Part shown: positions 1 to 8,861 of the stretch, piece by piece
How the letters are laid out: each line of letters starts with the position of its first letter
Position numbering within the stretch: position 1 is the stretch's first letter
From: Actinacidiphila alni
GTDB taxonomy: Bacteria > Actinomycetota > Actinomycetes > Streptomycetales > Streptomycetaceae
DNA length: 64,000 nt
Direction: 5' to 3'
Assembly: GCF_900112845.1 (NCBI RefSeq)
Contig: NZ_FONG01000002.1
Coordinates: forward strand, 248,001-312,000
Notes under the pieces: model-generated
Told to the model about the DNA's origin: nothing
Databases searched by the model: none
Seen by the model: the letters and a program-made list of their open reading frames with translations, nothing else
Position numbers and translations under genes: made by a program

Positions 1-321
1 GAAGACGATCTTGTCGACCTCGGCGGGCACGGTGGCCAGACTGACCTTGATCGCCTCGTCGTCGCCCTCGCCCTCACCGGTGAGGTTGTCGCCGGTGTGC
101 TCGACGGAGCCGTCGGGGCTCTTGAGGTTGTTGAAGAAGATGAAGTGCTTGTCGGACAGGACCTTGCCCGTGGCGTCGAGCAGCAGCGCGCTCGCGTCCA
201 GGTCGAAGTCCGTGCCGGTGGTCGTGCGCACGTCCCAGCCCAGGCCGACAGTGACCGCCGTGAGTCCGGGGGCCTCCTTGGTCAGTGAGACATTGCCGCC
301 CTTGGAGAGGCTGACACCCAT
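1..321 (-). CDS. TerD-family stress/tellurite-resistance protein (partial, 3' end outside window)
   Basis: The frame is read from ATG at 321-319 on the minus strand and runs off the left edge, giving 107 residues. The N-terminus [16 protein letters not shown] and the following LDASALLLD and DKHFIFFNN blocks are the calcium-binding TerD signature. Family members are about 190 aa, so roughly the last 40% is missing. A good ribosome site (AGGGAGA) lies 6-7 bases before the ATG. TerD proteins are cytoplasmic and are associated with tellurite and oxidative stress resistance and, in Streptomyces, with calcium signalling and development. Several paralogues normally occur per genome, so no specific gene symbol is given. 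Confidence 0.9.
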   Translation of the reverse strand, partial: MGVSLSKGGNVSLTKEAPGLTAVTVGLGWDVRTTTGTDFDLDASALLLDATGKVLSDKHFIFFNNLKSPDGSVEHTGDNLTGEGEGDDEAIKVSLATVPAEVDKIVF

Positions 322-439
322 GGTGGATCTCCCTGCTCAATCCGGCGCGGGCCGCGCCACTTGACGATTCCTTTGCCCAATGACTCCAACGCACACCACC
401 CTGCCCCGGTTCCCGGGGCGCTGCCACCGTTGAGCGCAT

Positions 440-949
440 TTAAATCTGCCGTGCCGCCCATCGGGCCCATTCCGCCTGCATCGCCGTCTGCCGCAGGCCG
501 TACTCCAGCGCCAGCCGCCCGTAGACCGACATCTGGTCGTCCCCCCACTCCACCGATCCCTCCAGGTCCTTGAGCGCTTCGTGGAAGCGGTCGGAGCGTG
601 CCGCCTCCAGTTCGAGATAGGTGTGCGCCTCGAACCGGCTGACCGAGCCGAGGAAGAACACCCGCAGCAGCACCTCGCTGCGGCGGAAGCGCTCGGGCTC
701 GGTCTCGATGAGCCAGTGGTGCAGCTCGGCCCGGCCCTCCTCGGTGATCGCGTACTCCTTGCGCCCGCGCGGGCCTTCCGCCGCCACGGTCAGCAGGCCG
801 GCCGTGGCGAGCTTGCCCAGCTCCCCGTAGACCTGGCTCTGCGTCGCGGGCCAGACGTTGCTGAGGGACGACTCGAACCTCTTCATCAGGTCGTAGCCGC
901 TGGCCGGACGTTCGGCGAGCAGGCCCAGGACCGCGTGGCGAAGACTCAT
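440..949 (-). CDS. PadR-family transcriptional repressor
   Basis: 169 aa. The N-terminal winged helix (residues about 5-80) carries the PadR pattern MSLRHAVLGLLAERPASGYD followed by QVYGELGKLATAGLL and GRKEYAITEEGR. The C-terminal half (about 95-165) is the helical Vir_C-like dimerisation domain, with LRVFFLG and YLELEAAR. The gene diverges from a membrane-protein/carotenoid-oxygenase pair. Two TTGAC..GTC dyads lie in the 123-bp spacer and are its likely operators. The inducer is unknown; PadR proteins typically respond to phenolics or drugs. The start is the first ATG that gives a complete winged helix; its ribosome site is weak (GGAAGG 13 bases upstream). Confidence 0.9.
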   Translation of the reverse strand: MSLRHAVLGLLAERPASGYDLMKRFESSLSNVWPATQSQVYGELGKLATAGLLTVAAEGPRGRKEYAITEEGRAELHHWLIETEPERFRRSEVLLRVFFLGSVSRFEAHTYLELEAARSDRFHEALKDLEGSVEWGDDQMSVYGRLALEYGLRQTAMQAEWARWAARQI

Positions 950-972
950 GAGGGTGATTCTACCTTCCACTC

Positions 973-1017
973 TTGACAGGTCAATCGGCGACCTTCTACT
1001 TTTGACATGTCGAGAGT
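973..1017. promoter_or_regulatory. Tandem dyad operators for PadR regulator
   Basis: TTGACAGGTCAA (973-984) is a perfect 5+2+5 palindrome. ACTTTTGACATGTCGAGAGT (998-1017) is a 20-bp dyad with three purine/pyrimidine transitions between its arms. Their centres are 29 bp apart and they lie between the divergent padR and membrane-protein starts. The match of both arms to TTGAC/GTCAA is seen directly. Assignment to the adjacent PadR protein is inferred from position. Confidence 0.65.
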
Positions 1018-1072
1018 GGATGATGAATGAACGGCCGGGTGGAGCGCCCGGTCGCGGACCCGGAGGATTCCC

Positions 1073-1684
1073 ATGAACTACCTGCGCGGCTTCGTTCCCT
1101 GGATCGCCTTCGCGGTCGTGTCGTCGTTCGGCTGGCAGTGGGGAGCGCTCGCGGGCCTGGTCCTGGGGCTGCGGCTGATCGTCCTGGCCAGGAAGTCGGG
1201 CGCCGCCGCCGACTCGCTGATCCTGGAGCGCAGCACGGTCCTGTTCTTCGTCGTCCTGACCGCCGTCGCCTTCGCCCGCACCAACAGCGGGCTCCAGGAC
1301 TACACGGGCACGCTGTCCACCGGCTGGCTCGCGGTGACGGCCTGGGCGACCCTCGCGGTGAAGCGGCCCTTCACGCTCGGCATAGCCCGCCGCCAGGTGC
1401 CGGCCGAGATGTGGCACAACCCGGTCTTCCTCCGGGTCAACGTGGTGATCACCACCGCGTGGGCGCTCGCCTTCACCGTCACCTCCGGCGTCCTCGCCGC
1501 CGTCTCGGCCGCCGGGCTGGGCCACGCGGTGTCGATCCCGGTGCAGATCGCCGGCTTCGCCGTCCCGGCGGTCTTCACCGCCCGCTACCCCGCCCGCGTC
1601 CGGGCCCGCGCGACCGCCGCAGCCACGACCGCCGCCACGACCACGACCACGAGCGACACCACTGCCGACGTCGAGGAGATCTGA
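1073..1684 (+). CDS. Polytopic membrane protein of unknown function
   Basis: 203 aa with about five to six hydrophobic segments (e.g. residues 5-40, 55-70, 85-95, 120-145, 155-170), then a Thr/Ala/Arg-rich cytoplasmic tail with a run of TTATTTTT. GGAGG at 1062-1066 fits the ATG at 1073. I do not recognise a named family. Its stop lies 5 bp before the carotenoid oxygenase start, so the two are probably co-transcribed from the PadR-controlled promoter. It could help membrane access of the oxygenase's lipophilic substrate, but that is inference only. Confidence 0.8.
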   Translation: MNYLRGFVPWIAFAVVSSFGWQWGALAGLVLGLRLIVLARKSGAAADSLILERSTVLFFVVLTAVAFARTNSGLQDYTGTLSTGWLAVTAWATLAVKRPFTLGIARRQVPAEMWHNPVFLRVNVVITTAWALAFTVTSGVLAAVSAAGLGHAVSIPVQIAGFAVPAVFTARYPARVRARATAAATTAATTTTTSDTTADVEEI

Positions 1685-1689
1685 CCGCC

Positions 1690-3036
1690 ATGGCCACCGC
1701 ACAGCACACCCCGCCGCACCTGGCCGGGAACTACGCCCCGGTCACCGACGAACTGACCGCGTACGATCTCCCGGTCACCGGGGCGATCCCGCCCGAGCTG
1801 ACGGGCTGGTATCTGCGCAACGGCCCCAATCCGCGGGACGCCGCCTCGCCGCACTGGTTCTTCGGCGACGGCATGGTCCACGGTGTGCGGCTGGAGAACG
1901 GAAGGGCCACGTCGTACCGGAACCGGTGGGTCAGGACATCGACGTTCACCGACGGCGCGCGGATATACGACGAGCGGGGGGAGGCGGATTTCACCGCCTC
2001 GGTCGCCAACACCCATGTGGTCCGGCACGCGGGCCGCACCCTGGCGCTGGTCGAGTCCTCCTACCCGTACGAGCTGGACCACCGCCCGGGCCACGAGTGG
2101 GAGACGGTCGGGCCGTACGACTTCGGCGGGCGGCTGACCACCCCGATGACCGCGCACCCGAAGACCTGCCCCACCACCGGGGAGCTGCACTTCTTCGGCT
2201 ACGGCGGGCTCCGGCCGCCCTATCTGACGTATCACCGGGCGGACGCGGCGGGGGAGTTGACGGTCAGCAGGCCCGTCGACGTCCCGGCGCACACGATGAC
2301 GCACGACTTCCATCTGACGGCAGGTCATGTCGTCTTCATGGACCTGCCGGTCGTCTTCGACCTCGCGACGGCCATGCGCCCGGGCGCCGGACTGCCCTAC
2401 GCGTGGGACCCCGGTTACGGCGCGCGGCTGGGCGTGCTGCGGCGGGACGACCCGTACGGGGACGTGCGGTGGCTGGACATCGACCCCTGCTACGTGTTCC
2501 ACGCGCTCAACGCGTACGACGCGGGGCCGGACCGGATCGTGCTGTACGTGGCCCGCTATCCGCACCACGCGAGCCCCGCACTGCCCGCCGTCCCGGCGAC
2601 GCTGTGGCGGTGGACGCTCGACCTGGCCGCGGGCACGGTCACCGAGGAGCAGGTGGACGACCGGCCGTGCGAATTCCCCCGCGCCGACGACCGGTTGGCC
2701 GGCCTGGACGCGCGGTACGGCCATGTCACCACGGCGGGCTCCCCCGGCAGTCCGCGGCCCGGCGCCGTGACCCGTTACGACCTGCGCGGCGGTACGGCCG
2801 ACAGCCACACCTTCGCCGCGGGCCGCACTCCGGGCGAGGCCGCCTTCGCCCCGGCCGACGACCGCCCCGGCGGGCCCGGCTGGCTGCTCACCTTCGTCCA
2901 TGACGCGGCCACCGACACCAGCGACCTCGTCGTCCTGGACGCGGACCGGCTCGCCGCACCGCCGATAGCCACGGTCCACCTCCCCCGCAGGGTCCCGTTC
3001 GGCTTCCACGGCAATTGGCTGCCCGACCCGGCGTGA
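1690..3036 (+). CDS. Carotenoid oxygenase family protein (non-haem iron dioxygenase)
   Basis: 448 aa, close to the family's usual 450-490. Members are seven-bladed propellers that cleave a C=C bond of carotenoids, apocarotenoids or stilbenes using Fe(II) held by four histidines. The four candidate ligands are visible: His156 (MTAHPK), His205 (HTMTHDFH), His271 (CYVFHALNAY) and His440 (FGFHGNW). The N-terminal LRNGPNP motif is also typical. ATG 1690 follows GAGGAG at about 1675, which overlaps the end of the upstream gene, suggesting translational coupling. No carotenoid biosynthesis genes lie nearby, so the substrate cannot be told. Confidence 0.92.
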   Translation: MATAQHTPPHLAGNYAPVTDELTAYDLPVTGAIPPELTGWYLRNGPNPRDAASPHWFFGDGMVHGVRLENGRATSYRNRWVRTSTFTDGARIYDERGEADFTASVANTHVVRHAGRTLALVESSYPYELDHRPGHEWETVGPYDFGGRLTTPMTAHPKTCPTTGELHFFGYGGLRPPYLTYHRADAAGELTVSRPVDVPAHTMTHDFHLTAGHVVFMDLPVVFDLATAMRPGAGLPYAWDPGYGARLGVLRRDDPYGDVRWLDIDPCYVFHALNAYDAGPDRIVLYVARYPHHASPALPAVPATLWRWTLDLAAGTVTEEQVDDRPCEFPRADDRLAGLDARYGHVTTAGSPGSPRPGAVTRYDLRGGTADSHTFAAGRTPGEAAFAPADDRPGGPGWLLTFVHDAATDTSDLVVLDADRLAAPPIATVHLPRRVPFGFHGNWLPDPA

Positions 3037-3127
3037 GGCGGACGCGAGGCCGGAGTGCGACCGGCCCGGCGCCCGGGTAGCTGCACGACACACAAGAAAG
3101 AGCGTTCTACCCGTTATGCTGGAGAAT

Positions 3128-3823
3128 ATGACAAAGACGGACACCGGTACCGACAGGGCCACGGGCAAGAAGGTCTCCGCGGCCCGGGAGCGGCTGCTGG
3201 GCACCGCCGCCCGGCTCTTCTACGCGGAGGGCATCCACACGGTGGGCGTCGACCGCCTGGTCGCCGAGTCCAAGGTCACCAACGCCACTTTCTACCGCCA
3301 CTTCCGCGGCAAGGAGGAGCTGGCCGTCGCCTATATCGACAGCGTCGACCAGGCGATCCGCACCCAGATCGGCTCGTTGACGGCCGCGCACGAAACGGCC
3401 GACGGCATCCTGCGCGGCATCCGCGATTCCCTGGTCGCCCAGATCCGTTCGCCCGGCTACCGGGGCTGCGCCTTCCTCAACGCGGCGGCCGAATTCCCCG
3501 ACCCCGCCCACCCCGTCCACCGGGCGGTCGTGCAGCACCGCGAATGGTTCCTGCAGACGATCACCGGGCTGTTCGCCGAGATCACCGTCGCCGAGTCCGA
3601 ACACGCCGGCCGGCACTTCGTGATGCTCCGCGACGGCGCGATGAGCGCCGGCTACCTCGGCGACCCCGTTCTGGCCGGCGAGACCCTGCTGCGCGGCATC
3701 GACGGCCTGCTCCGTATCCACGCCGCCCGCGGCCTCCCCCAGCCCCCCGCACCCGCCGCCCCCGCGGAACCCCCGGCCGCACCCGCCGCCGTCACCGGCC
3801 TCCAGTGCACGCCCACCGCCTGA
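3128..3823 (+). CDS. TetR/AcrR-family transcriptional regulator
   Basis: 231 aa from ATG 3128. The N-terminal HTH (residues about 15-65) reads LLGTAARLFYAEGIHTVGVD then NATFYRHFRGKEEL, the TetR signature. The C-terminal ligand domain contains GYRGCAFLNAAAEFP, a form common in one actinobacterial TetR subgroup. The tail is a low-complexity Pro/Ala stretch. An alternative ATG at 3116 lacks a ribosome site; GGAGA directly before 3128 is close, and TATGCT at 3115-3120 resembles a -10 box, so the message may be nearly leaderless. It follows the oxygenase gene by 91 bp on the same strand, and the target is unknown. Confidence 0.88.
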   Translation: MTKTDTGTDRATGKKVSAARERLLGTAARLFYAEGIHTVGVDRLVAESKVTNATFYRHFRGKEELAVAYIDSVDQAIRTQIGSLTAAHETADGILRGIRDSLVAQIRSPGYRGCAFLNAAAEFPDPAHPVHRAVVQHREWFLQTITGLFAEITVAESEHAGRHFVMLRDGAMSAGYLGDPVLAGETLLRGIDGLLRIHAARGLPQPPAPAAPAEPPAAPAAVTGLQCTPTA

Positions 3824-4024
3824 CGGCGCGAGTCCCGCCGCGCCCCCTGACGCGATTGTGATCTGCGCCACGAACGCGTCCGGTCCGCCGCCGATGTGAT
3901 CACTGACCGTACCCAGGGTGCCAACTCCCCGACGGACGCCCGCCTTCGCATCGCGGCGCCCGGCACCTGACGGGCGAATCACAGGCTCCTCTTCCGGTTC
4001 GGGTCCCGTACGGTCGCCGGGGCC

Positions 4025-4441
4025 GTGACGGCACCCGGCGGCGTCCGGCCGTGCGCAGGCGACAATGTGGCACTGGCCGCACTTCTCTCCCGTTCCGACC
4101 GACGGGACAGCTTCCAGCGGGCGCAAGGGCTCCTCGACGAACTGGGCGTACCGAAGGCCGCCACCACCCAGGAACTTTCCGGCGGTGAGCACCAGCGCAC
4201 CGCCGTCGCCCGGGCGCTCATCAACTCCCCCGCGCTCCTCCTGGCCGACGAGCCCACCGGCGCCCTCGACCCCGACACCGCCGAACGCACCGCGGAGCTG
4301 CTCTTCTCCCTGCCCCGGCGCAACAAGTGCGGTCTGCTGCTCGTCACGCACGACAGCCGGATCGCCGCACGGGCGGACCGGATCCTCCGGGTCGAGTCCC
4401 GCGCCCTGGTACCGGCCGGCGACCGGGAGACGGTGGCATGA
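4025..4441 (+). pseudogene. Truncated ABC transporter ATPase (FtsE/LolD type) lacking Walker A
   Basis: 138 aa corresponding only to the second half of an MJ0796/LolD-like ATPase: the Q-loop-distal helices (DNVALAALL), the signature LSGGEHQRTAVARAL, Walker B LLLADEPTGALD and the H-loop VTHD. Family members are about 220-250 aa; the first ~90 residues, with Walker A and the Q-loop, are absent. The 200 bp upstream (3824-4024) contains no recognisable remnant of them and no other gene. Its stop overlaps the permease start by ATGA. As it stands it cannot bind ATP normally, so I call it a remnant. An intact start upstream via frameshift was looked for and not seen. Confidence 0.75.
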
Positions 4442-6675
4442 GGACGACGGCGCCCAGAGGTCTCGCGCACCACCTGCTGCACACGGGCCATGAAGCGGGG
4501 CGGCGGGCCGAAGCGGCGCGCACCCGGTTCGCGGCCCTGGCCGTAGCGACCCTTGTCCTGGCGGTCTGCCTCGGCGCGCTCGCCTTCGTCCACGCCGCCT
4601 ACACCGGCAAGGAGTCGCGGCGCGAGGCCAGGACCCCGGTCCGGCAGACGCAGGAGACCGCCGCCAAGCACTCCACCCTGTGGCTCGTCGGCTCCGACGC
4701 GCTCAAGGGGCAGCGCCGCTTCAGCGTCGTCGACATCTCTCCCGCGACGGCGAACGCCCCGCTTCCGCCCGGAGTCGACCACTGGCCGGGCCCGGGCGAG
4801 GCCGTGCTCTCCCCGGGACTGCTGAAAGCCGGCGCCCACGAGGGCATCGCCACCCGCTACGGAAAGCTCGCCGGCGTCATCGGCGACGACGGCCTGGAGG
4901 ACCCGGGTGAGTGGCTGGCCTATGTCCGCCCGGCGACGCCGATGAAGGCCGAACGCCCGATCGAGCCGGTCATCGGGTTCGGCCCCACGGCGGGACAGCC
5001 CTCGGACGGCCTGGAGCCCGGATCGGCACGCACCGACGACAAGCCGGAGTGGATGTTCCAGGCCCTCATCAGCGGCCTGCTGATCATCCCGAGCCTCGTC
5101 CTGCTCTTCGTCGCCGTCCGTGCCGGTACCGAGAACCGTGAGCGCCGAGGCGGACTGCTCGACGCCCTGGGCGGCAGACGGCGCGACCGCGCGCTGCTCG
5201 CCCTCGGCGAGACGGCCCGGCCGGCACTCCTCGGCGCCCTCGCCTCGGTCCCGCTGATCGCCTCGTCCATGCTCCTCGACGTGCGGATCCCGTACGTCGA
5301 TTACACGGTCGCGTCCGCGGACCTGCGCCGGCACGGTCTCGTCGCCCTTCTCGCCCCGCTGGCCGCACTTCTCCTCGCCCTCGGCTCGGTCGTCCTCGTG
5401 GATCAGATACCGGGCCGCATGCAGGCGAACAGGCCCCACAGGACGGGCCGCGCGCACTGGCAGCGCAGGATCGCGCTGCTGTGCCCGGTGGCGATCCTGG
5501 TCGCGGCGCGCGGGCCGGAACTCGCCGGCGCGAACACGACGTACCACGTATGGACCGTCTGGACCGGGCTCGCGGCCGTCGTCCTCACCACACCGGCGGC
5601 CGTCGCCGCGGTCGTCGCGGAACTGGGGCGGCTGCTGGAGCGGAAAGGGCGGGAGCGCGGATGGGCCGGCGCCCTGGTCGCGGGCCGCCGGCTCAGCCAC
5701 TACCCCGCGGCGACGACCCGCCTGGTCGCGGGCGTCATCGTCGCGCTCATCGTGTTCGGGCAGGCCGTCGCCTGGCAGGGGCTGTTCGGCGCGTACAACT
5801 CCCAGCTCGAAAAGGCCCTCGGCAGCGCCGCGACGAACATCGCCGAGATCGGGCCCAAGGGACCGGTCACCGCGGGCGCCATGGACAGCTATCTGCGGCG
5901 CCTGCCCGCGGGAAGCGCACCCGTCGTGCTGACCGGGCCCGAAGATCCGACCCGGAACCCCATGGTCGTGCGAGGGGACTGTCCCGCCTTGCGGAGCCTC
6001 GCCCTCCCGTGCCCGCGCACCGGCGCGCGCGTCGACCGCATCACCGATCACCGCCTCCAGGAGCTGATCCGCTGGAACGCGGCCGGTGGCACCTTCCTGG
6101 AAGTCCTGCGCACCGACCGGACCGACATCGCGCGGAGGTCGGCACTCGACGACGGGTCGAGCACCCTGGCGATCCTGGACGTCGCCGGCGGCGGCCCCCC
6201 GGTGCCGGCGCTCAAGGAGCTGTCGTACCGGGTCCTCCCGCGCGGTGCCCAGGTGCGTTTCCCCGGCGAGGAGTGGCTGAGCAATGCCGCGCCCGACCGG
6301 GACCAGGGCCGGTGGGTGCGGCTGTGCGGCGTCGCCGGTGTCGGCTTCCTGGTGCTGGCCGTCGGCCTGAGCGGCATGGCCGAATTCCTGCGGCACGGCA
6401 GGGCGCTGGCCCCGCTGACCGTGCTGACTGGGGGCTACCGGGTCTTCCGCAGCAGCGCCGCCTGGGCGATCAGCGCACCGCTGGCCGTCGCGGGACTGCT
6501 GGGCGCCGTCATCACCTCGTGGCTCGCCCGGCCGATCGCCATGCCGGGAAGCACCACGTACATCCCCATGGGCCTGATGGCGTCGGCCACGGCCGTCGTC
6601 CTCGCCATATCCGCGCTGTTCGGCCTGTGGGCGGCGCACATCGCGCGCGAGCAGGCACGCGACTGGCACGTATGA
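4438..6675 (+). CDS. ABC transporter permease, FtsX/MacB-like
   Basis: 745 aa from the ATG that overlaps the truncated ATPase stop (ATGA). One transmembrane helix lies near residues 30-50, followed by an extracytoplasmic region. A cluster of three to four helices follows at about 205-350 (SGLLIIPSLVLLFVAVRAGT onward), then more helices at about 370-460, a second extracytoplasmic region, and C-terminal helices near 630-740. This is the two-times-FtsX layout of lipoprotein or peptide transport permeases. Its natural ATPase partner is the broken gene directly upstream. Unless another ATPase serves it in trans, the transporter is probably inactive. Confidence 0.82.
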   Translation: MRTTAPRGLAHHLLHTGHEAGRRAEAARTRFAALAVATLVLAVCLGALAFVHAAYTGKESRREARTPVRQTQETAAKHSTLWLVGSDALKGQRRFSVVDISPATANAPLPPGVDHWPGPGEAVLSPGLLKAGAHEGIATRYGKLAGVIGDDGLEDPGEWLAYVRPATPMKAERPIEPVIGFGPTAGQPSDGLEPGSARTDDKPEWMFQALISGLLIIPSLVLLFVAVRAGTENRERRGGLLDALGGRRRDRALLALGETARPALLGALASVPLIASSMLLDVRIPYVDYTVASADLRRHGLVALLAPLAALLLALGSVVLVDQIPGRMQANRPHRTGRAHWQRRIALLCPVAILVAARGPELAGANTTYHVWTVWTGLAAVVLTTPAAVAAVVAELGRLLERKGRERGWAGALVAGRRLSHYPAATTRLVAGVIVALIVFGQAVAWQGLFGAYNSQLEKALGSAATNIAEIGPKGPVTAGAMDSYLRRLPAGSAPVVLTGPEDPTRNPMVVRGDCPALRSLALPCPRTGARVDRITDHRLQELIRWNAAGGTFLEVLRTDRTDIARRSALDDGSSTLAILDVAGGGPPVPALKELSYRVLPRGAQVRFPGEEWLSNAAPDRDQGRWVRLCGVAGVGFLVLAVGLSGMAEFLRHGRALAPLTVLTGGYRVFRSSAAWAISAPLAVAGLLGAVITSWLARPIAMPGSTTYIPMGLMASATAVVLAISALFGLWAAHIAREQARDWHV

Positions 6676-6811
6676 CGGCGGTCGCCCCGCCCCCCCGGCC
6701 GGTCGGTGCCCGCTCCGGCACCGACCGGCCGCGGTCATCCACCCGCACGCACAACGAAACGGACCCCCGTACGCGACTTACGTCACGTCCGGAGGTCCGG
6801 TCGGTACTGCC

Positions 6812-6898
6812 TGGTGCGCGAGGGGGGAGTTGAACCCCCACGCCCTTTCGGGCACTGGAACCTGAATCCAGCGCGTCTGCCTATTCCGCCACCCGCGC
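6812..6898 (-). tRNA. tRNA-Leu (anticodon CAG)
   Basis: 87 nt including an encoded CCA (6814-6812). Acceptor stem GCGCGGG pairs with CTCGCGC. The anticodon arm CTGGA-TTCAGGT-TCCAG places CAG in the loop. A long variable arm (GCCC-GAAA-GGGC) and T-loop GTTCAACTC are present, as expected for a class II leucine tRNA. Confidence 0.97.
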
Positions 6899-7315
6899 AT
6901 GGGTGCTGCCGTTCGATTCTCACACATCCGGTGGACCGCTTGGTCCGTTTGGTGTGGGAGTGCCTCCCGACATGCAGAAGATTAGCACGGCGTCCGGGGT
7001 GCGATCACACGCGTTTGGCGGGCGGCCAGGAGTGCCGAGGGCCACGCGGGGGCAGGTGCGTTCCGGTGCGGGACACTGGAGGGAACCGGAGGGAACTGGA
7101 GGGAAGGGGACGCGGCGAACCGGGCACCATGGACAGATGGCGCATCTACCATCCCAGTGGGGAAGGGAACGGGTGCGGCACACGGGCGGTGTGAGGGTTG
7201 ACACTGCCCTGCCCAGGGGATTCGGGGAACCACTGGTTTTTCCCACGCGTGGATACGATCAGTAAGCAGTATCGGAAATCGTTGGGCCGGAAGGTCGCGA
7301 GGAGGGAGGTGCCCC
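6899..7315. other. 417-bp gene-free region upstream of fhaA
   Basis: It lies between tRNA-Leu (minus) and fhaA (plus) and must hold both promoters. A TTGACA at 7198-7203 and a TACGAT at 7254-7259 are present but not at canonical spacing to each other, so no promoter is called. Three tandem 10-bp repeats occur at 7075-7104. GGAGGGAGG at 7301-7309 is the fhaA ribosome site. No convincing small gene was found. Confidence 0.6.
7075..7104 (+). repeat. Three tandem copies of a 10-bp unit ACYGGAGGGA
   Basis: ACTGGAGGGA (7075), ACCGGAGGGA (7085) and ACTGGAGGGA (7095) follow without gaps in the fhaA leader region, so each copy falls on the same face of the helix. Confidence 0.85.
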
Positions 7316-8233
7316 GTGGGAGTACTGAAGCGCTTTGAGCAGCGCCTGGAGGGCCTGGTGAACGGCACCTTCGCCAAGGTGTTCAAGAGCGAGGTGCAGC
7401 CCGTCGAGATCGCCGGCGCCCTCCAGCGCGAGTGCGACAACAACGCGACGATCTGGAACCGTGACCGCACCGTCGTCCCCAACGACTTCATCGTCGAACT
7501 CAGCTCCGGCGACTACGAGCGGCTCAGCCCGTACGCGGTGCAGCTCGGCGACGAACTGGCCGGGATGGTCCGCGACTACGCCAAGCAGCAGCGGTACACC
7601 TTCATGGGCACCATCAAGGTGCACCTGGAGCGGGCCGACGACCTGGACACCGGCCTGTACCGGGTGCGCAGCCGCACCCTGGCCTCCAGCGAGTCCCAGC
7701 ACCAGCCGCAGCCCCAGCACCCGCAGGCCGCCGCGCCGCCCCCGTCGTACCAGGCGCAGGCCCCGGCCCCGCCGCGCGGCGACTACCAGCAGCGCCCCAC
7801 CTACGCCCAGCCCGGCGGCCCGCAGCGGCCCTCGGGTCCGCCGCCGATGCCCGCGGCCCCGCCGCCCGGCGCCGGCGGCCGGCACGGCGGCGGTGTGGCA
7901 CCCGTCACACGGCTGCCCGGCACCGGGGCGCCCGCGGGCGGCCCCGGCGCGGCCACCCGCCGCTGGATCGAGATCAACGGCAACCGCCACCAGATCTCCC
8001 GCTCCACGCTCGTTCTCGGCCGTTCCACCGAGGCCGACGTGCGGGTCGACGACCCCGGCGTCTCCCGCAAGCACTGCGAGATCCGGGTCGGAACACCGTC
8101 GGTGGTGCAGGACCTCGGGTCGACAAACGGCATTGTGGTGGACGGACAGCACACCACCCGCGCTACGCTCCGCGACGGCTCCCGCATTGTCGTGGGGAGC
8201 ACCACCATCGTGTACAGGCAAGCCGAAGGGTGA
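7316..8233 (+). CDS. fhaA: FhaA: DUF3662 and FHA domain protein
   Basis: 305 aa from GTG 7316, with a strong GGAGGGAGG ribosome site. Residues 1-115 are the DUF3662 domain (MGVLKRFEQRLEGLVNG). Residues about 120-215 are a Pro/Gln/Ala linker. Residues about 225-300 are an FHA domain with LVLGRSTEADVRVDD, SRKHCE and DLGSTNG, the phosphothreonine-binding signature. FhaA is a cytoplasmic adaptor that binds phosphorylated partners of PknB; in mycobacteria it binds the phosphorylated pseudokinase domain linked to MurJ. It is the first gene of fhaA-fhaB-pstP-rodA-pbpA-pknB. A separate murJ/pseudokinase pair sits at the right end of this window. Confidence 0.95.
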   Translation: MGVLKRFEQRLEGLVNGTFAKVFKSEVQPVEIAGALQRECDNNATIWNRDRTVVPNDFIVELSSGDYERLSPYAVQLGDELAGMVRDYAKQQRYTFMGTIKVHLERADDLDTGLYRVRSRTLASSESQHQPQPQHPQAAAPPPSYQAQAPAPPRGDYQQRPTYAQPGGPQRPSGPPPMPAAPPPGAGGRHGGGVAPVTRLPGTGAPAGGPGAATRRWIEINGNRHQISRSTLVLGRSTEADVRVDDPGVSRKHCEIRVGTPSVVQDLGSTNGIVVDGQHTTRATLRDGSRIVVGSTTIVYRQAEG

Positions 8234-8243
8234 AGCGGGGGCA

Positions 8244-8774
8244 ATGTCAGAGCTGACCCTGACGGTCATGCGGTTGGGTTTCCTCGCCGTGCTGTGGCTG
8301 TTCGTGATCGTCGCGGTGCAGGTCATCCGCAGCGACCTGTTCGGTACCCGGGTGACGCAGCGCGCCGGGCGGCGCGGTGACGGCCAGCCCCGGCCGCCGC
8401 AGCAGCGCCAGCAGCAGGCCGCCGTCGCGGCCGCGCAGGACCGGCGGCAGCAGCCGCAGAACAACCGCCAGCGCCGCGGCGCCCCCACCAAACTGGTGGT
8501 CGCCGAGGGCTCGCTCGCGGGGACCACGGTCGCACTCCAGGGCCAGACGATCACCCTCGGCCGGGCCCATGATTCGACGATTGTGCTCGACGACGACTAT
8601 GCGTCCAGTCGGCATGCCAGGATCTACCCGGACCGCGACGGCCAGTGGATCGTCGAGGACCTCGGATCCACGAACGGCACCTATCTGGACCGGAACCGGC
8701 TGACCACGCCGACCCCTGTCCCGCTGGGTGCGCCGATCCGCATCGGCAAGACCGTCATCGAGCTGCGGAAGTAG
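8244..8774 (+). CDS. fhaB: FhaB: membrane-anchored FHA domain protein
   Basis: 176 aa, starting 10 bp after fhaA. An N-terminal transmembrane helix (residues about 8-27, LGFLAVLWLFVIVAV) is followed by a basic Gln/Arg linker. A C-terminal FHA domain (about 85-170) has LGRAHDSTIVLDDD, SSRHARI and DLGSTNGTYLD. The protein binds phosphothreonine peptides at the inner face of the membrane and is a known substrate and partner type for PknB-family kinases in this conserved operon. Confidence 0.94.
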   Translation: MSELTLTVMRLGFLAVLWLFVIVAVQVIRSDLFGTRVTQRAGRRGDGQPRPPQQRQQQAAVAAAQDRRQQPQNNRQRRGAPTKLVVAEGSLAGTTVALQGQTITLGRAHDSTIVLDDDYASSRHARIYPDRDGQWIVEDLGSTNGTYLDRNRLTTPTPVPLGAPIRIGKTVIELRK

Positions 8775-8861
8775 TCGCACAATGAGCGAGCGGAGCCACG
8801 ACGCGCGAGCGAGAGGGTGGGCAGCGTGCGGATGTACCCGGAGCCGACGGGGGAGGTGCGC

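Noticed and set aside
1027..1689. Upstream extension of the carotenoid oxygenase frame
   Set aside because: It overlaps the membrane-protein gene in another frame and is Arg/Pro/Gly-rich; ATG 1690 has its own ribosome site.
7198..7203. TTGACA as the fhaA -35 box
   Set aside because: No acceptable -10 element lies 16-19 bp downstream.
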